A DNA stretch of 64,000 bases, from NCBI RefSeq assembly GCF_034140825.1, contig NC_089035.1, positions 2,873,001 through 2,937,000 of the forward strand. Direction: 5' to 3'. The DNA comes from Oryza sativa Japonica Group (lineage: Eukaryota; Streptophyta; Magnoliopsida; Poales; Poaceae). A program made the translations under genes and the position numbers. The notes below the pieces were generated by a model that searched no databases, was not told where the DNA came from, and saw only the letters and a program-made list of their open reading frames with translations. Of the stretch, positions 45,170-56,408 are shown in pieces (within the stretch, counting starts at the first letter, position 1; each line of letters opens with the position of its first letter).

Positions 45170-47596
45170 ATGGCCGAGCAAGCAAAGGCGCACGACCTCT
45201 CTCCGAGTGTGAGCGGCGACGACGGGGAGCCAAACCCGCGCCGTCGAGCTCGTACTCCCCCACCTCCTCCACGCCAAAGTCCTAAGCAGGGGGAGGCGCT
45301 CGAGAGGGTTGATAAATCCGCAGCATCACCGGTCGTGGGTGATGCAGGAGAACGGCGAGATGGGGAGCGTCGCCTCCTCGTCTACGGCGACGGCAGCACG
45401 CCTCAGGGCGCGCTTCAGGCTGCTAGCGCGCTCCTACGTCACCCACCCGTCGTCCATGACCCTGAGTCTCCAGCTCAGCGATGGCTGGACGACGTGGCCA
45501 ACTTGGTCGTGACGGCCCAGCAGCGCCTGGGTGCTGGTGGACGGTCCGCCACCACCAAGACTTCCGGCGCCGCCACCACCGGTTCCGTGTCATCAAGGCG
45601 GAGGGCGCGGCGAGCGGCGGCGGCTGCACGTCATTCGGCTGCCACTCCCTCGTCGACACCTTCGACTCGGGAGGATCAGCATGAGGAGCCGGATGCCCGC
45701 CTCAACATCGAGCGCCGGCGTAATAGCCGGCGTACTCCCCGTGCAACGGAGGGCGCCTCCTCGTCCAGAGTGTCACCTCGACATGGACGTGAGGACCAGC
45801 CCTCCGTGCCCCCGGCTGGTGGTGTCGGCTGTAGAGCCTTTGTGGCGAGTCTTCGGAATGTCCGTTGGCCCCCAAGGTTCCGGCCCACCATCACCGAGAA
45901 GTATGATGGGAGCGTCAACCCCACCGAGTTTCTCCAGGTCTATACGACCGGGATCGAGGCCGCTGGGGGAGACGACAGGGTCATGGCGAATTTCTTTCCC
46001 ATGGCCCTGAAGGGACAGGCACGGGGTTGGCTAATGAACCTGCCACCCGCGTCGGTCCACTCCTGGGAGGATCTGTGCCAGCAGTTCACCATGAACTTTC
46101 AAGGCACTTATCCACGCCCAGGTGAAGAAGCGGACTTGCACGCAGTACAGCGGGGGGATGATGAATCCCTTCGCTCGTACATTCAGCGTTTCTGCCAAGT
46201 CCGCAATACTATACCTTGTATCCCTGCACACGCGGTGATCTACGCGTTCAGGGGGGGTGTGCGGCACAACCGCATGCTCGAAAAGATTGCCTCCAAAGAG
46301 CCCCAGACTACCGCAGAGCTTTTTCAGCTCGCGGACCGAGTGGCTCGTAAGGAGGAGGCCTGGACCTGGAACCCCTCCGGTTCCGGTGTGGCAGCTTCGG
46401 CCGCCCCCGGATCCGCCGCTCAGACAGGGCGGCGTGACAGGAGGAGGAAGAAAAGGTCGGTCCATTCCGGCGACGAGGGTCACGTCCTCGCCGTCGAGGG
46501 CGCTCCGCGGGCCACTCGAAAGGGGAGGCCTGCGTGCGACAAAAAGAAAGAGGCTGGTACTCCCAGCAGGGAGCGCCCCGCCGGCAGGTGGTGCTCCGTC
46601 CACAACACCTCCCTCCACGATCTCGCGGACTGTCGCGCAGTCAAAAACTTGGCTGAGCGAACGAGGAAGTGGGAGGAGGACAGGAGGCAGGAACGCCGTG
46701 AGGACAAGTCCGCGGCAGTTCCCTCCGGTAAACGGCGAAGTGAGGCCAGACAGAAGGCCCCCGCCGTTGACCCCGATGACGGTGATGATGACCTAGGTTT
46801 CCAAGAACCTGGGGCCACCATCGCCACTGTCGACGGGGGAGCGTGTGCTCACGTTTCTCGCCGGAGCTTCAAGGCTATGAAGCGAGAGCTTCTGGCCGCG
46901 GCCCCTACTCATGAGGCGACGCGTCGGGCGCGGTGGTCGGAGGTGGCCCTCACCTTTGATCAGACCGACCACCCACCGTGCGTTGCCCGGGGAGGGCAGA
47001 TTGCGATGGTGGTTTCCCCCACTATCTGCAATGTGAAGTTGGGGCGTGTCCTCATAGATGGAGGAGCGGCTCTCAACATCCTTTCCCCCGCGGCCTTTGA
47101 TGCTATCAAGGCCCTGGGGATGGTGCTCCGACCGTCCCAGCCAATTATCGGTGTGACGCCGGGGCACACGTGGCCATTAGGTCACATCGACCTACCGGTC
47201 ACCTTCGGTGGACCCGCCAACTTCCGCACGGAGCGGGTGAGCTTCGATGTGGCGGACCTCAGTCTGCCCTACAACGCGGTCCTAGGGAGGCCCGCGTTGG
47301 TGAAGTTCATGGCGGCGGTCCACTACGCCTACCTCCAGATGAAGATGCCGGGCCCCGGTGGCCCCATCTCTGTCCGTGGCGACCTTAAAGTCGCGCTCGC
47401 TTGCATGGAGCAGCGCGCGGACCACCTCGCTGCTGCGACCAAGCCCGAGGGTGGTGACGAGAGGCTTGGCACCTCCGCCCCCACCGCCCCGAGGCAGCGG
47501 ATTGCCACATGCGACGAGGTCCCGGTCAAGGAGGTTGCCTTGGGCGACGGCCCATCCAAGACCACACGGATCGGTGGTCTTCTGGATGGCAAATAG
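45170..47596 (+). CDS. Gypsy gag and aspartic-protease region
   Basis: From ATG 45170 (MAEQAKAHDL) a single frame carries a basic, disordered N-terminus, a retrotransposon gag domain (ALKGQARGWLMNLPPASVHS, LHAVQRGDDESLRSYIQRFC) and a retropepsin-like stretch (VLIDGGAALNILSPAAFDAI) where the usual D-S/T-G appears as DGG. It would make the particle coat and process it. Described here only as part of a fossil element. Confidence 0.88.
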   Translation: MAEQAKAHDLSPSVSGDDGEPNPRRRARTPPPPPRQSPKQGEALERVDKSAASPVVGDAGERRDGERRLLVYGDGSTPQGALQAASALLRHPPVVHDPESPAQRWLDDVANLVVTAQQRLGAGGRSATTKTSGAATTGSVSSRRRARRAAAAARHSAATPSSTPSTREDQHEEPDARLNIERRRNSRRTPRATEGASSSRVSPRHGREDQPSVPPAGGVGCRAFVASLRNVRWPPRFRPTITEKYDGSVNPTEFLQVYTTGIEAAGGDDRVMANFFPMALKGQARGWLMNLPPASVHSWEDLCQQFTMNFQGTYPRPGEEADLHAVQRGDDESLRSYIQRFCQVRNTIPCIPAHAVIYAFRGGVRHNRMLEKIASKEPQTTAELFQLADRVARKEEAWTWNPSGSGVAASAAPGSAAQTGRRDRRRKKRSVHSGDEGHVLAVEGAPRATRKGRPACDKKKEAGTPSRERPAGRWCSVHNTSLHDLADCRAVKNLAERTRKWEEDRRQERREDKSAAVPSGKRRSEARQKAPAVDPDDGDDDLGFQEPGATIATVDGGACAHVSRRSFKAMKRELLAAAPTHEATRRARWSEVALTFDQTDHPPCVARGGQIAMVVSPTICNVKLGRVLIDGGAALNILSPAAFDAIKALGMVLRPSQPIIGVTPGHTWPLGHIDLPVTFGGPANFRTERVSFDVADLSLPYNAVLGRPALVKFMAAVHYAYLQMKMPGPGGPISVRGDLKVALACMEQRADHLAAATKPEGGDERLGTSAPTAPRQRIATCDEVPVKEVALGDGPSKTTRIGGLLDGK

Positions 47597-47659
47597 GGAG
47601 ACGCGCTCGTCTCCTTCCTGCGGGCAAACGCTGACGTCTTCGCATGGAGACCAGCGGAC

Positions 47660-47938
47660 ATGCCCGGGGTCCCCAGGGAGGTGATTGAGCACCGTCTCGC
47701 CGTGCGGCCGGGCGCAAGGCCGGTCCGGCAGAAAGTGCGGCGGCAGGCCCCAGAACGTCAAGCCTTCATCCGCGAGGAGGTGGCGAGACTTCTGGAGGCC
47801 GGATTCATCCGTGAAGTCATCCATCCGGAGTGGCTGGCGAACCCGGTGGTCGTTCCCAAGGCGAACGGCAAGCTTCGGATGTGCATCGACTACACCGACC
47901 TTAACAAGATTAAGTTGATCTATACAAAAGAGGCATGA
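47660..47938 (+). other. Start-of-RT segment of the gypsy element
   Basis: The segment holds FIREVIHPEWLANPVVVPKA and LRMCIDYTDLNK, the opening motifs of a gypsy reverse transcriptase. The later RT motifs, RNase H and integrase are not seen in the element. Confidence 0.85.
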
Positions 47939-47992
47939 AGGCCTTAGAAGAAAGAAAAAGAAAAAATCAAAGATTGACGGGGGCTCGGGGGC

Positions 47993-50900
47993 TCATTCCG
48001 ACGCGCCCGGGTCGCCGGCCTCGTCGCCACCGTCGTCCTCACCACTGGCATCGCCCTCCTCGTCGGAGCTAGGGGCGAACGCGAGCCGAGGGGCCGAGCC
48101 CTCGAAACCGTTGACGATGTGGTCGGCGGCATCCCGGACGCGCGCGCGCGCGTCGTCCTCGGTCCCGGGAGGGAACTCCTCCAGCGCCATCCATGGAGAG
48201 AAGTTGGGGTCCCGGGCCTGGTAGCTCGCCAGCACGAGTTCGACCGCTCCCTGCGCGAGGTCCCTCGAGGATGACTTGATGGTCTTCTCAAGCTCCTCGG
48301 GGAGTTGTTCGAGAACCCAGGCCATCCTGTTGAGGTGCGGAGCGAGGCCTTCCAGATTGGTGGGGGGCACCGACGTCTGGCCTCTCCAGAGGCCCGCTTG
48401 CCGACCGGCGCGCTTCATGCGGGAGACCGCATCCCAAAGCATGTCGGGCCCAATCTCGCCCGCCAAGCGAAGGGCCTCGGCCTCCCCGGTGGAGGAGTCC
48501 AGCGCTCGCTGCATTTCCGCGACGGTGTGTTCGGCAGCTGCGAGGCGGGCGGCTAAGTCGCTTTCGCCCGCGGCCGCCCCGCCGATAGGCGCCCTCGCGT
48601 CCAGCTCCTTTTCCCGCGCCTCGAGGTCAGCAGCCCGCTGTTCCAGTGCGGCTCTCTCGGCGCGGACGCATTCAAGATTGCGGCGCGCCTGCTCCTCCTG
48701 CGCCGCCTCGCGAAGGGACAGGCTGTCCGCCAGCCGTTTGGTCGTGGCCTCAGCCTCCTCGAGAGCCCGCTCCCGCTCAGCGAGTGCGTCCTCGCGGAGG
48801 CGGAGCGCGCACTCCTCCTCGGCGCAGGCGGCCTCGTGCGCCGCCAGCGTCGCCTCCCGGAGAGCAGCGGCGGCCTCGCGGTCCATCAAGCCCCTCACCA
48901 CGGTGCCGGCGTGTTCTTCCAGCGCCATGGCACGGGACTCAAGGGCCTCCTCGCGCCGCCGAGACGTCGCTTCAGTCTCCGTTACCCGCCGCTCTCGGGC
49001 AGCGGCGGAGTCAAGGACCCCTTGGGCGGCGTCGAGCTTTTTCTTCAGCTCCGCCTCCCAGATTGCGTGTTGAAGGCGGAGGGTGTCTTGCGCCTCGATC
49101 ATCGCGGTGGTGGCGATAAGGGCGGCCTCTCGCTCCTCCTCCACCTCTCGGGCGATCTCCGCCAGCGCCGCCTTGCGGGCTTCAAGCTCCGAGATGTGGC
49201 GGCGGTGAGCCTTACGGCCCACCTCCACCATGGCGTCCACCGAGCGCCGCCCCTCCTCAACGCGCGCCCATGCGGCCTCGAGCTCCGCTCGTTCCGCACG
49301 CAGGGCCTCCACTTGGGCGTTGAACCCATCCAGCACTGCGGTGTTTGCGGCGGCCAGGGCCTGCAGAAGGGGCTCGGCGCTCAGCGGGGCGACAGAAGAT
49401 GAGGAAAAGAGCCGCCTTGGAGAAAATGCGACGCGGCTTGGCCCCCCGGAGGATGCGCTGGGCTCGGGGATGTCCCCCGGGCCCGTTTGGTCCTGGGCGT
49501 CGCCCGGTGAGGTAGGCCCAGGCGATGCGCCAGCGGCCTCGTCGCGAGCCGCCTCGGAGGATGTCGCCTGAGGGCCGCCCGAGGGAGTGGGCCCAAGTGA
49601 CGCGCCAGCAGCAGCTGTCGCCTCAGCCTGGCGAGCCCGGGCGGCCTCCTCCCGGGCAGCTTCTTCGGCTTGGCGAGCCCGGGCGGCCTCCCGGGCGGCC
49701 TCTTCAGCTTCCCGAAGGCGATCTGCGGCTTCACGCCGGTCAGCTTCTCGCCTCCGCTCCTCTGCGGCCGCCGGATCTTCGGCCTCGGACTGGCCGGACT
49801 TGGGGTGGCGGGAGGAATGTGACGGGGCATCGCTGAAGCAGAATAAAAAACCAGAAGACAAACAAGATGGGTAAGAGAAAACTTGCTTAATGGGATAGAA
49901 GAAAGACGGTCGCAATAAGAATGGGGCGAACCTGCGAGGGGGTCGGTTAAATGACCACTTTGGAGGGGAAATCAGGTTTCCCCGGGATGGTTCCGTCTCC
50001 CCCATCTTGCGGAGCCGCTTCTTCTTGCGCTCCCCCTCGGGCTGCGACGTCGGCGCGGCCCCCTCCGGGCGCCGACTGCTGGCACGCGCCGCCCCGCCCC
50101 CTCGGGGAGGAGATGTGGGAGGTGTTCCTCCCAGCTTCCTCTTCCCCTGGGCGTCGGCAGGGCGGCTGCTCCCCGAGCCCCCGACGCGGGGCCCAGAAGC
50201 ACGACCCCCTCCTGGGGCAGATTGTTCCCCCCGGCGGCGCTCGCCCGCGCCGTCGTGGCCCTTAGGGGCTCTCTCCTCTGAGGCCCCGACCCCCATCATA
50301 ATGGTTAGAATGGAGGCGCGGTCGGGATCGCTGTAGAGGGGGAGGATCTCCTGAGGAATGCGAGACGCCTCCGCGGAGCTAAGATTCAGCACCCTTTGAA
50401 CCACGATCTTGAAGTCCTCGGGAGCCCAATCCCATCTGGCTCCCTGATGGGTCCGCATGTAGTCTTCAGGCCCAGTGTACTCCCAGGCGCTCCGGGCGCG
50501 CCGTTGGAGCGGCGCAATCCGGCGGCGGAGGTAATCGCCGTACACCATGGCCCCGGTGAGCCCCTGGGATCGCAGGCCCGCCAGGCGGTCGAGGACGGCG
50601 TCGTAGTCCTCCCCCAGATCTACCGGCGCCCGCCAGCTGGAGACCTGCGCCGGGGGCTGGCTTGGAAGTCGGAGGCGCGTTTCGTTGGCGAGGGGGGTGT
50701 AGAACCAGTCGCTCTTCCAGTCGTCCCACTTCTTGCGGAGGACGCAGGGGATGTAGCGGTTCAACACCGGCCCCCGCGGCTGGAAGTAGCAGCCGCCGAC
50801 CACCGACGGCGGTGACACCGACTGCACGGTGAAGAACCACCGGAACAGCTGAAGAGAGGGGCGCACCCCAATGAACATCTCGCACAGGTGCGCGAAGATG

Positions 50901-51193
50901 GCCAATGTCATCACCGCATTGGGGGTGAGGTGCGCCATCTGGAGATCGTAGAACTCCAGGACATCCATGAAGAAATGAGAAAATGGCGGGACCAGCCCAG
51001 CCATTGCGAAGGGGAGGAAGAAGATGGACCGCCCCGGGTAGTCTGGTGCCGGGCGCCCCTCGCCCAGCATCACTATCTCCCGACCGGTGGCGGACTCAGG
51101 CATGAAGCGGCGCGGCAGTCCGGCGTGCCTCTCGTTCACGATGCGGGAAGGCGGTAGTACACTGCCGTCGAGCAGAGCAGAGCCCCGTGCCAT
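47993..51193 (-). CDS. Antisense ORF of the gypsy element (PF04195-like plus coiled coil)
   Basis: A minus-strand frame of about 1066 codons from ATG 51193 (MARGSALLDG) lies between the RT segment and the right LTR. Its N-terminal third (FFLPFAMAGLVPPFSHFFMD, CEMFIGVRPSLQLFRWFF) resembles the 'putative gypsy-type transposon' family found in rice. The C-terminal half is an Ala/Glu/Arg-rich coiled coil and the tail is acidic. Function is unknown. Antisense frames are known in some plant gypsy lineages. A Pro/Ser stretch at about 49850-50000 could be an intron. Confidence 0.75.
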   Translation of the reverse strand: MARGSALLDGSVLPPSRIVNERHAGLPRRFMPESATGREIVMLGEGRPAPDYPGRSIFFLPFAMAGLVPPFSHFFMDVLEFYDLQMAHLTPNAVMTLAIFAHLCEMFIGVRPSLQLFRWFFTVQSVSPPSVVGGCYFQPRGPVLNRYIPCVLRKKWDDWKSDWFYTPLANETRLRLPSQPPAQVSSWRAPVDLGEDYDAVLDRLAGLRSQGLTGAMVYGDYLRRRIAPLQRRARSAWEYTGPEDYMRTHQGARWDWAPEDFKIVVQRVLNLSSAEASRIPQEILPLYSDPDRASILTIMMGVGASEERAPKGHDGAGERRRGEQSAPGGGRASGPRVGGSGSSRPADAQGKRKLGGTPPTSPPRGGGAARASSRRPEGAAPTSQPEGERKKKRLRKMGETEPSRGNLISPPKWSFNRPPRRFAPFLLRPSFFYPIKQVFSYPSCLSSGFLFCFSDAPSHSSRHPKSGQSEAEDPAAAEERRREADRREAADRLREAEEAAREAARARQAEEAAREEAARARQAEATAAAGASLGPTPSGGPQATSSEAARDEAAGASPGPTSPGDAQDQTGPGDIPEPSASSGGPSRVAFSPRRLFSSSSVAPLSAEPLLQALAAANTAVLDGFNAQVEALRAERAELEAAWARVEEGRRSVDAMVEVGRKAHRRHISELEARKAALAEIAREVEEEREAALIATTAMIEAQDTLRLQHAIWEAELKKKLDAAQGVLDSAAARERRVTETEATSRRREEALESRAMALEEHAGTVVRGLMDREAAAALREATLAAHEAACAEEECALRLREDALAERERALEEAEATTKRLADSLSLREAAQEEQARRNLECVRAERAALEQRAADLEAREKELDARAPIGGAAAGESDLAARLAAAEHTVAEMQRALDSSTGEAEALRLAGEIGPDMLWDAVSRMKRAGRQAGLWRGQTSVPPTNLEGLAPHLNRMAWVLEQLPEELEKTIKSSSRDLAQGAVELVLASYQARDPNFSPWMALEEFPPGTEDDARARVRDAADHIVNGFEGSAPRLAFAPSSDEEGDASGEDDGGDEAGDPGASE

Positions 51194-51737
51194 GGCGGTG
51201 GAGGAAGAGATGATTGAGAACGAGCGCGTGTGGCGAAAGTAGGGCGTAGCAGAGAAAGAGTTAGAGCTCAGGCGGCGAAGGCAAGAGGAGCAATGGCGAA
51301 AGGAAGGAAGCAAATCCTTTTCTCGATGCTTTTATACCCTTGCCATCGCTGGGCCTGGCTCCTCGTTTCTCGCGCCCACTACCTCGCTCCTTCGTATCTC
51401 GCTATCTCGCTCCCTCGTTTCCCGTCCCCACGCTTCCACTAATCCCATTCGCCCGCTTACGGCGCATGAAGTGGATATGCGGTTGAGGCGATCGAAACGG
51501 ATTGTATCGTGCGCGCGTTAATTACGCTCGCCGACCGAAGCGGCGTTGCCGTATCTCCGGGCGAGACGAATCTGCTCGCCCAGATTCGCGCGCTGCTCAA
51601 GTGGTGTGGCAGTCTTGAATAGACCGCCCATTATGGACAACCAAAGTTACCAATACCAATGTGCATGGATTGAGACCGTTGGGTATTTTGCCCAACTACG
51701 GAGACCGGTCCCACCTGTCACCAGGCTTTAGGGGTGG

Positions 51738-52810
51738 TGTCGGTGATATGGGACCAGGAGTATCATGACCAGAGGCTTGAGGCAGACGCAATCGCCCACG
51801 TGGCCTGGCACCTTCGGGGACGTCGGGCCCGAGGGTGAGGTGTCCGCCCTCCTCCTGATTTCCCCCGAGGGGGGGTCGGGTTACGCTTGCCCCGGCCCCG
51901 AGGGCCGAGGCACCCCGACCCCTTAAAGAAGTCTGCGCCACATGTATGGGATAAGTGAGCACAGCTGTGCTCACCTAACAGCATTTATTACAGTCTGGTC
52001 AAGCGTGTCACGCTGCATGTAACGCAGTACAGCACGCTCTTTTATCCGGTCTGTGACCAGTCACAGACCGGTCAGATCAAGGGTTAGGTGGCGACTGGCG
52101 GTCTGACGCGCGCCTTGCCCCATCCCGTCAAGACGAAAGCCTCTAGGCAACTCGTCTCAAGCCGGAGCTAGCGTGTTATCTCTTAGAGATGGCACGTTAG
52201 CCCTGGTTAGATTTATACCAGGCTTCATCCTAACCATTACAGGCAAGGTGTTACACGAAGAAGGGCAAACATGCATCTTGTTAAACTGACACATGGTGGA
52301 CAAAAGTGACCAGTCTGACACTGGTCGCGTCAGCAACGGGCAGCCACGATCCCACGTTGTGCCCGTCTCCGCCGGGAGTGGAGGTAGGTGTGGGCTGTCC
52401 CATCGAAGTGTCATTCGAACAGCAACCATACCAATCTCCGTCCATAAAGAGAAGAAAAGTCCAGTTTGGAAGGAGGAGGGTGCATGTGGTATCCCCTTGA
52501 AGTATAAAAGGAGGACCTTGCCCATAGAGAAGGGGGTTGGTTGATTCTTTTCCAGATTTAGAGCTTAGAACGGGGGAGAAGTTGGCTGACACTTGGTAGC
52601 TCATTCATACACCAATCCACAAAAACACAGGAGTAGGGTATTACGCTTCCCAGCGGCCCGAACCTGTATACATCGCCGTGTCTCGTGTTTCTTCCTGGCA
52701 CGCGATCTTTCCACACACAGCGAGAGCTTGAGATCTCACCCTAAGCCCCCGGCCGAACTGGCAAAGGGGGGCCTGCGCGGTCTCCCGGTGAGGAGCCACG
52801 AGCTCCGTCA
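51738..52810 (+). repeat. Right LTR of the gypsy element
   Basis: Same length and, by side-by-side reading, same sequence as the left LTR. It is followed by the ATATT duplication. Confidence 0.95.
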
Positions 52811-55069
52811 ATATTAATCCAACGCTATATAACATACCCTGTTGTATAGGCTCAACCATTCTGAACAACCATCCCGGCTGCACAGTTCTATCTCCAAACC
52901 AGGAATATACCATTCCAAACCAGAAGCTAATCAAATTATTACCAGTTAGAGCACCTTTTATTATGATGAGAAGGGTGAGACTAATCACGAAAGACATTGT
53001 TAGACCCGCCCATAACCGCGGGCACGGCTATTCGAATAGTTTTACTCTGATCAGAGGTGTACCACTATACCCACAAGACACAACCCCACATCATGTCACC
53101 ATGTGCCTCAATACCACCACAGTACCTCGGAAAGGAGTTGTGACAATACCCCTTGCACAACACAATCCATTACGGCACACCTTTCCTGGATCATAATCAC
53201 CCCCTTATAAACAAGACATGGACTCCCCAGCGACCCCCGTGGGCTTATCTCCGCCACTTCTCAGTCTGGTGCTCCGCAATGAACCATGCTATACAAAAGA
53301 TAAAGCCGTTGCCCACGCTGGCTTGTGGTTGGCATGGTTAATGTTTCACAACCGAAACTCGTGAACCGGTCCTTAATTGTCATGAGCACGACTCTCAAAA
53401 CCATGTGCTCACAACCCACCATTATCAAGTTTTAGTTGGTAAGTAATTAATTAACCTAATCACGATTGACCATCGTGAACTATCATTATGCCATCATTAA
53501 ATAATAGTGAGTCATAAGTTATCCCAAAAGTGTGCTAATGTTTCTAAGCATGGCTAAGCAACTATAAATAACATCTAGCTGAACCAATCCAATATATAAG
53601 GTCCATGCTAGTCAAATTATAACCCATAGGAAAATAAAGTCATCTTCGGCCATAATTAAATGGGAAAGGCTCACCACCCAATGACATTCGAAAACAATGC
53701 ATAAGTTGAAATAAATCAATAGCTTTAAACAGATTCAACATGCTCAAAGGGTTGTGTTTAGGATCTGTGTGACTTGCCTTGCTGGCCTTGGAACTCTTCA
53801 AACTCTTCTCCTGCGAAAACGGACTCTCCGGAAACGACGGAATCTAAACAGAAAGAAGCAAAATCACCAAAACAGCACATAAACAAGCATGAACAGTACA
53901 TGTGGATATTTTTATCATGTAGATCTCAATTTTAGAAAAATTTAGAGACTTGAACCAACTAAATCCGAGCTAAGATGAATTAGTTATGAATTTTTGAAGA
54001 TTTAATCGGATTAAAACACTTATATTGATTTTAATTGAATTATGACGCAATAATGAATTATTTTTGAAAAGGAAAAATAGATTTATTGCGTCAGCGGCTA
54101 GGGTTTGCGGTTGACCGGGCGCACGGCGGCGGTTCACGCGAACGGACGGCCGAGATCGATCCATCCAAAACGGACGGCCGAGATCGATCGGTCCACGACC
54201 GGCTCACGGGAGACGGGGACGATGACGTCGGCAATGACGTCACCACCGGCGGCGGCGGCTCGGCGGCTCGACAGCTCGGACGGCGCAAGCTCACCGGCGA
54301 ACGGCGGCGCTAGGGCACAAACGGAGGGCACCAACGGGTAGCGGACGGCACGGCGAACTCACCGGCGACCAAAGCGACGGCGGAAGAGGAACGGACGGCA
54401 CCGGCGGCGAGGTTGAAGCGGCGGCGGTCTTCGGGTCGACGGCGGCAACGTGAAGGAAGGTTTAGGGTTCGGAGGAGAGAGACGAAACCGATTCGATCTC
54501 GAATCCAACGATTTCCAAACCGATTTAGCCGATGTTTCCAAAGGAGAAAAGGCGGAGGAGATCCCGAGGATCATTTCCCCTCTATCAATTCGGCCGGAGA
54601 AGGAAAGAAGCGGCCGGATTTGGAAGGAAACGACGGCGGCGCGGCGCTAGGGTTTCGGACGGCTGCGGCGCGACGAAGACGACGACCTGACAGGCGGGAC
54701 CCACCTGTCAGCGACAGCGAGGGCGCGGCTGCGGACTGGGCCGGACTGGGCCGAGGAGAGAGAGAACGGTTTTGGGCCGACTTTCGGCCCAAAGCCAAAA
54801 GAGACTTTTAAAAACCTTTTTCAATTTAAATTATTCATGAAATGCAATTCCATTTATTAAAAATACTTCCTTAGCTCAAATAAATCCCAGAAAAATCTAG
54901 GAATTATAGAATTAAGCAAAGTATTTAATGAAATTTTATCTGGCCCCATTTTATATTGGAATTTATTAATTAAAAAAAATTAGATCTTCTCTTCTAGGCT
55001 TTTAAAAATAAATTCTAATAATTCCAATTAAACAACAATTTATATATTAATGATTTTCAGGGTGTGACA

Positions 55070-55513
55070 TTAGATAACATACACGACATGAGGGGATATC
55101 CCCTCGAAATAGTATGTGCATGTCACAAATTTTAACACATTTGTTAATCCATGCACCAAAATTCCTACTTTAAACAGAAACTTCATGCTGAAATCCCTCC
55201 CACTATGGCTCCATCCTAATTTAATGATCCACACCAAGAACAAGGACAACAAAACAATGCTCCGTTGATTCAGTCCAACAAAAAATAATTCACTGTTGCA
55301 TGGCTTGAAACCAATAAAAAATAATTTTGATTAGTACTTTGTTAGATGATGATTATACTAGGAAAAGGGGTAAACTACATTTTTTTTAAGACGAATACAG
55401 GTGCTCCACAAAATTAGCGTGACCATATGGCCAAAATGACTTCATGCCTTCATGGACAACAAGGTACTACAACGTTGGCTACTTGTTTGCTCTGTAATCT
55501 GATCATCTTGGCC
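55070..55513. other. 3' flank of gene G and possible right MITE arm
   Basis: Holds the perfect palindrome GAGGGGATATCCCCTC near 55091 (inverted partner of the block at 43450) and a stretch near 55385-55500 that matches the flank of pseudogene E. Confidence 0.45.
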
Positions 55514-56408
55514 TCAAACCAGCATAGGATGACGTCGGTGAGCAGTCCGCCTCGCACCGAGGAAGACATCAGTGAGCACTGTCTTTGACTGCAACGAAGC
55601 CTTCAGCACAGCCAAACCCTATACGTATAAAAACACATTCAATATTGTTAATCGAAAGCTCAAGGTTTAAAACAAATTAAGCCAAACTGTACATGAGAAA
55701 ATAATTTCAAGTGTGGATATCTAATCAAGTCACCTCGTCGTAGCCGACCTCGACGGTCTTCTCCTGCAGTCCCCTGATGTCCGTCACGCCAAGCGCCACG
55801 AGGGCGGCGACGGCGGAGACGGTGGACGACGGCGCGACGGTGAGGTCATCCATCACCGTGTACGTCACCTTGCCCGGCGCGTAACCAGCCTTGCTAGAGC
55901 TTGCCTCGCCAGACGGCGCCGCCGGCGACGTCACGACCTTGGCGCCGGCGCCGGAGACATCGTCCGGCTCAACAAGACTCACCTCGGTCGCCATCTTCCT
56001 CTTGCACACCGGACACGGCGTGCCGTTCACCTTGGTCACGAAGTTGTAGCAGCTTCTCGAGCAGGCGCAGCCGCTGCACCGGTAAAGGGCGCCGCCGCCG
56101 TTGTCGGCGTCCGCCGGCGAGCCCAACCGGAGGGCGGCCGTGGGCGCGAGCAGCGCGGCCTTGACGTCGCCGCGGCAGGCGTAGTCGGCGCCGAGCTTGT
56201 CAACGACGCTGCCGTAGAGGTTGCCGACGGAGCCGACCATGTCGCCGGCAGTGAGCAGCTTGGTGACCCCGGCGAGCGGGACAGCGAGGAGGGAGAGGAG
56301 GAAGTCGACGACGTCCTTGCTGCCCTCCGCGTACAGCACGCGCTGCGCCTTGGTGTCGACGAGCAGCTTCATGGTTAGAGTGGCAGCTTTAGATGTTTTT
56401 CCGGCCAT
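55514..56408 (-). CDS. DUF674 family protein, gene G
   Basis: Exon 1 is 56408-55734 and exon 2 is 55618-55514, giving 259 aa. ATG 56408 (MAGKTSKAA) is the first in-frame ATG. Signatures are MKLLVDTKAQRVLYAEGSKD, GDMVGSVGNLYGSVVDKLGA, a rich Cys cluster (LYRCSGCACSRSC...CPVCKRKM, residues about 111-139), YTVMDDLTVAPSSTVS and LQEKTVEVGYDE. The acceptor is an atypical GTATAG. Exon 2 reads GLAVLKASLQSKTVLTDVFL and ends GARRTAHRRHPMLV. Six cysteines in the cluster make metal binding more plausible here than in other copies. Pseudogene E is its broken sister. Confidence 0.92.

Larger units (their letters stand above)
44011..52810 (+). mobile_element. Gypsy-type LTR retrotransposon, very young, lacking most of pol
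   Basis: Two 1073-bp LTRs (44011-45083 and 51738-52810) begin TGTCGG and end CGTCA. I see no difference between them. ATATT is duplicated at 44006-44010 and 52811-52815. A TGGCGCGCCAGGTAGGGGG primer-binding-like site follows the left LTR and a purine tract (AGGGGTGG) precedes the right one. The interior holds gag-protease, a short start-of-RT segment, and a long antisense frame in place of most of pol. It therefore looks structurally whole at its ends but non-autonomous. LTR identity suggests insertion within tens of thousands of years. Confidence 0.95.
43556..55069. mobile_element. TG...CA-ended element of ~2.7 kb, host of the nested LTR element
   Basis: The left end TGTCACGCCCGGAA and right end TTCAGGGTGTGACA are inverted repeats. 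Flanks are TTAGG and TTAGA, four of five bases alike. Excluding the 8.8-kb insertion it is about 2.7 kb, AT-rich on its flanks with a GC-rich block at about 54080-54800. It has no gag or pol. A long solo LTR in minus orientation (TGTCACACCC start) is the most likely reading, but a TIR-bearing DNA element is possible. It is older than the element inside it. Confidence 0.55.

Noticed and set aside
48276-49874. Several Ser/Ala/Arg-rich plus-strand frames inside the gypsy element
   Set aside because: They mirror the coiled-coil part of the antisense ORF and have no domain of their own.
54086-54811. GC-rich frames on both strands right of the LTR element
   Set aside because: Arg/Gly/Pro low complexity without motifs; better explained as composition of the outer repeat element.
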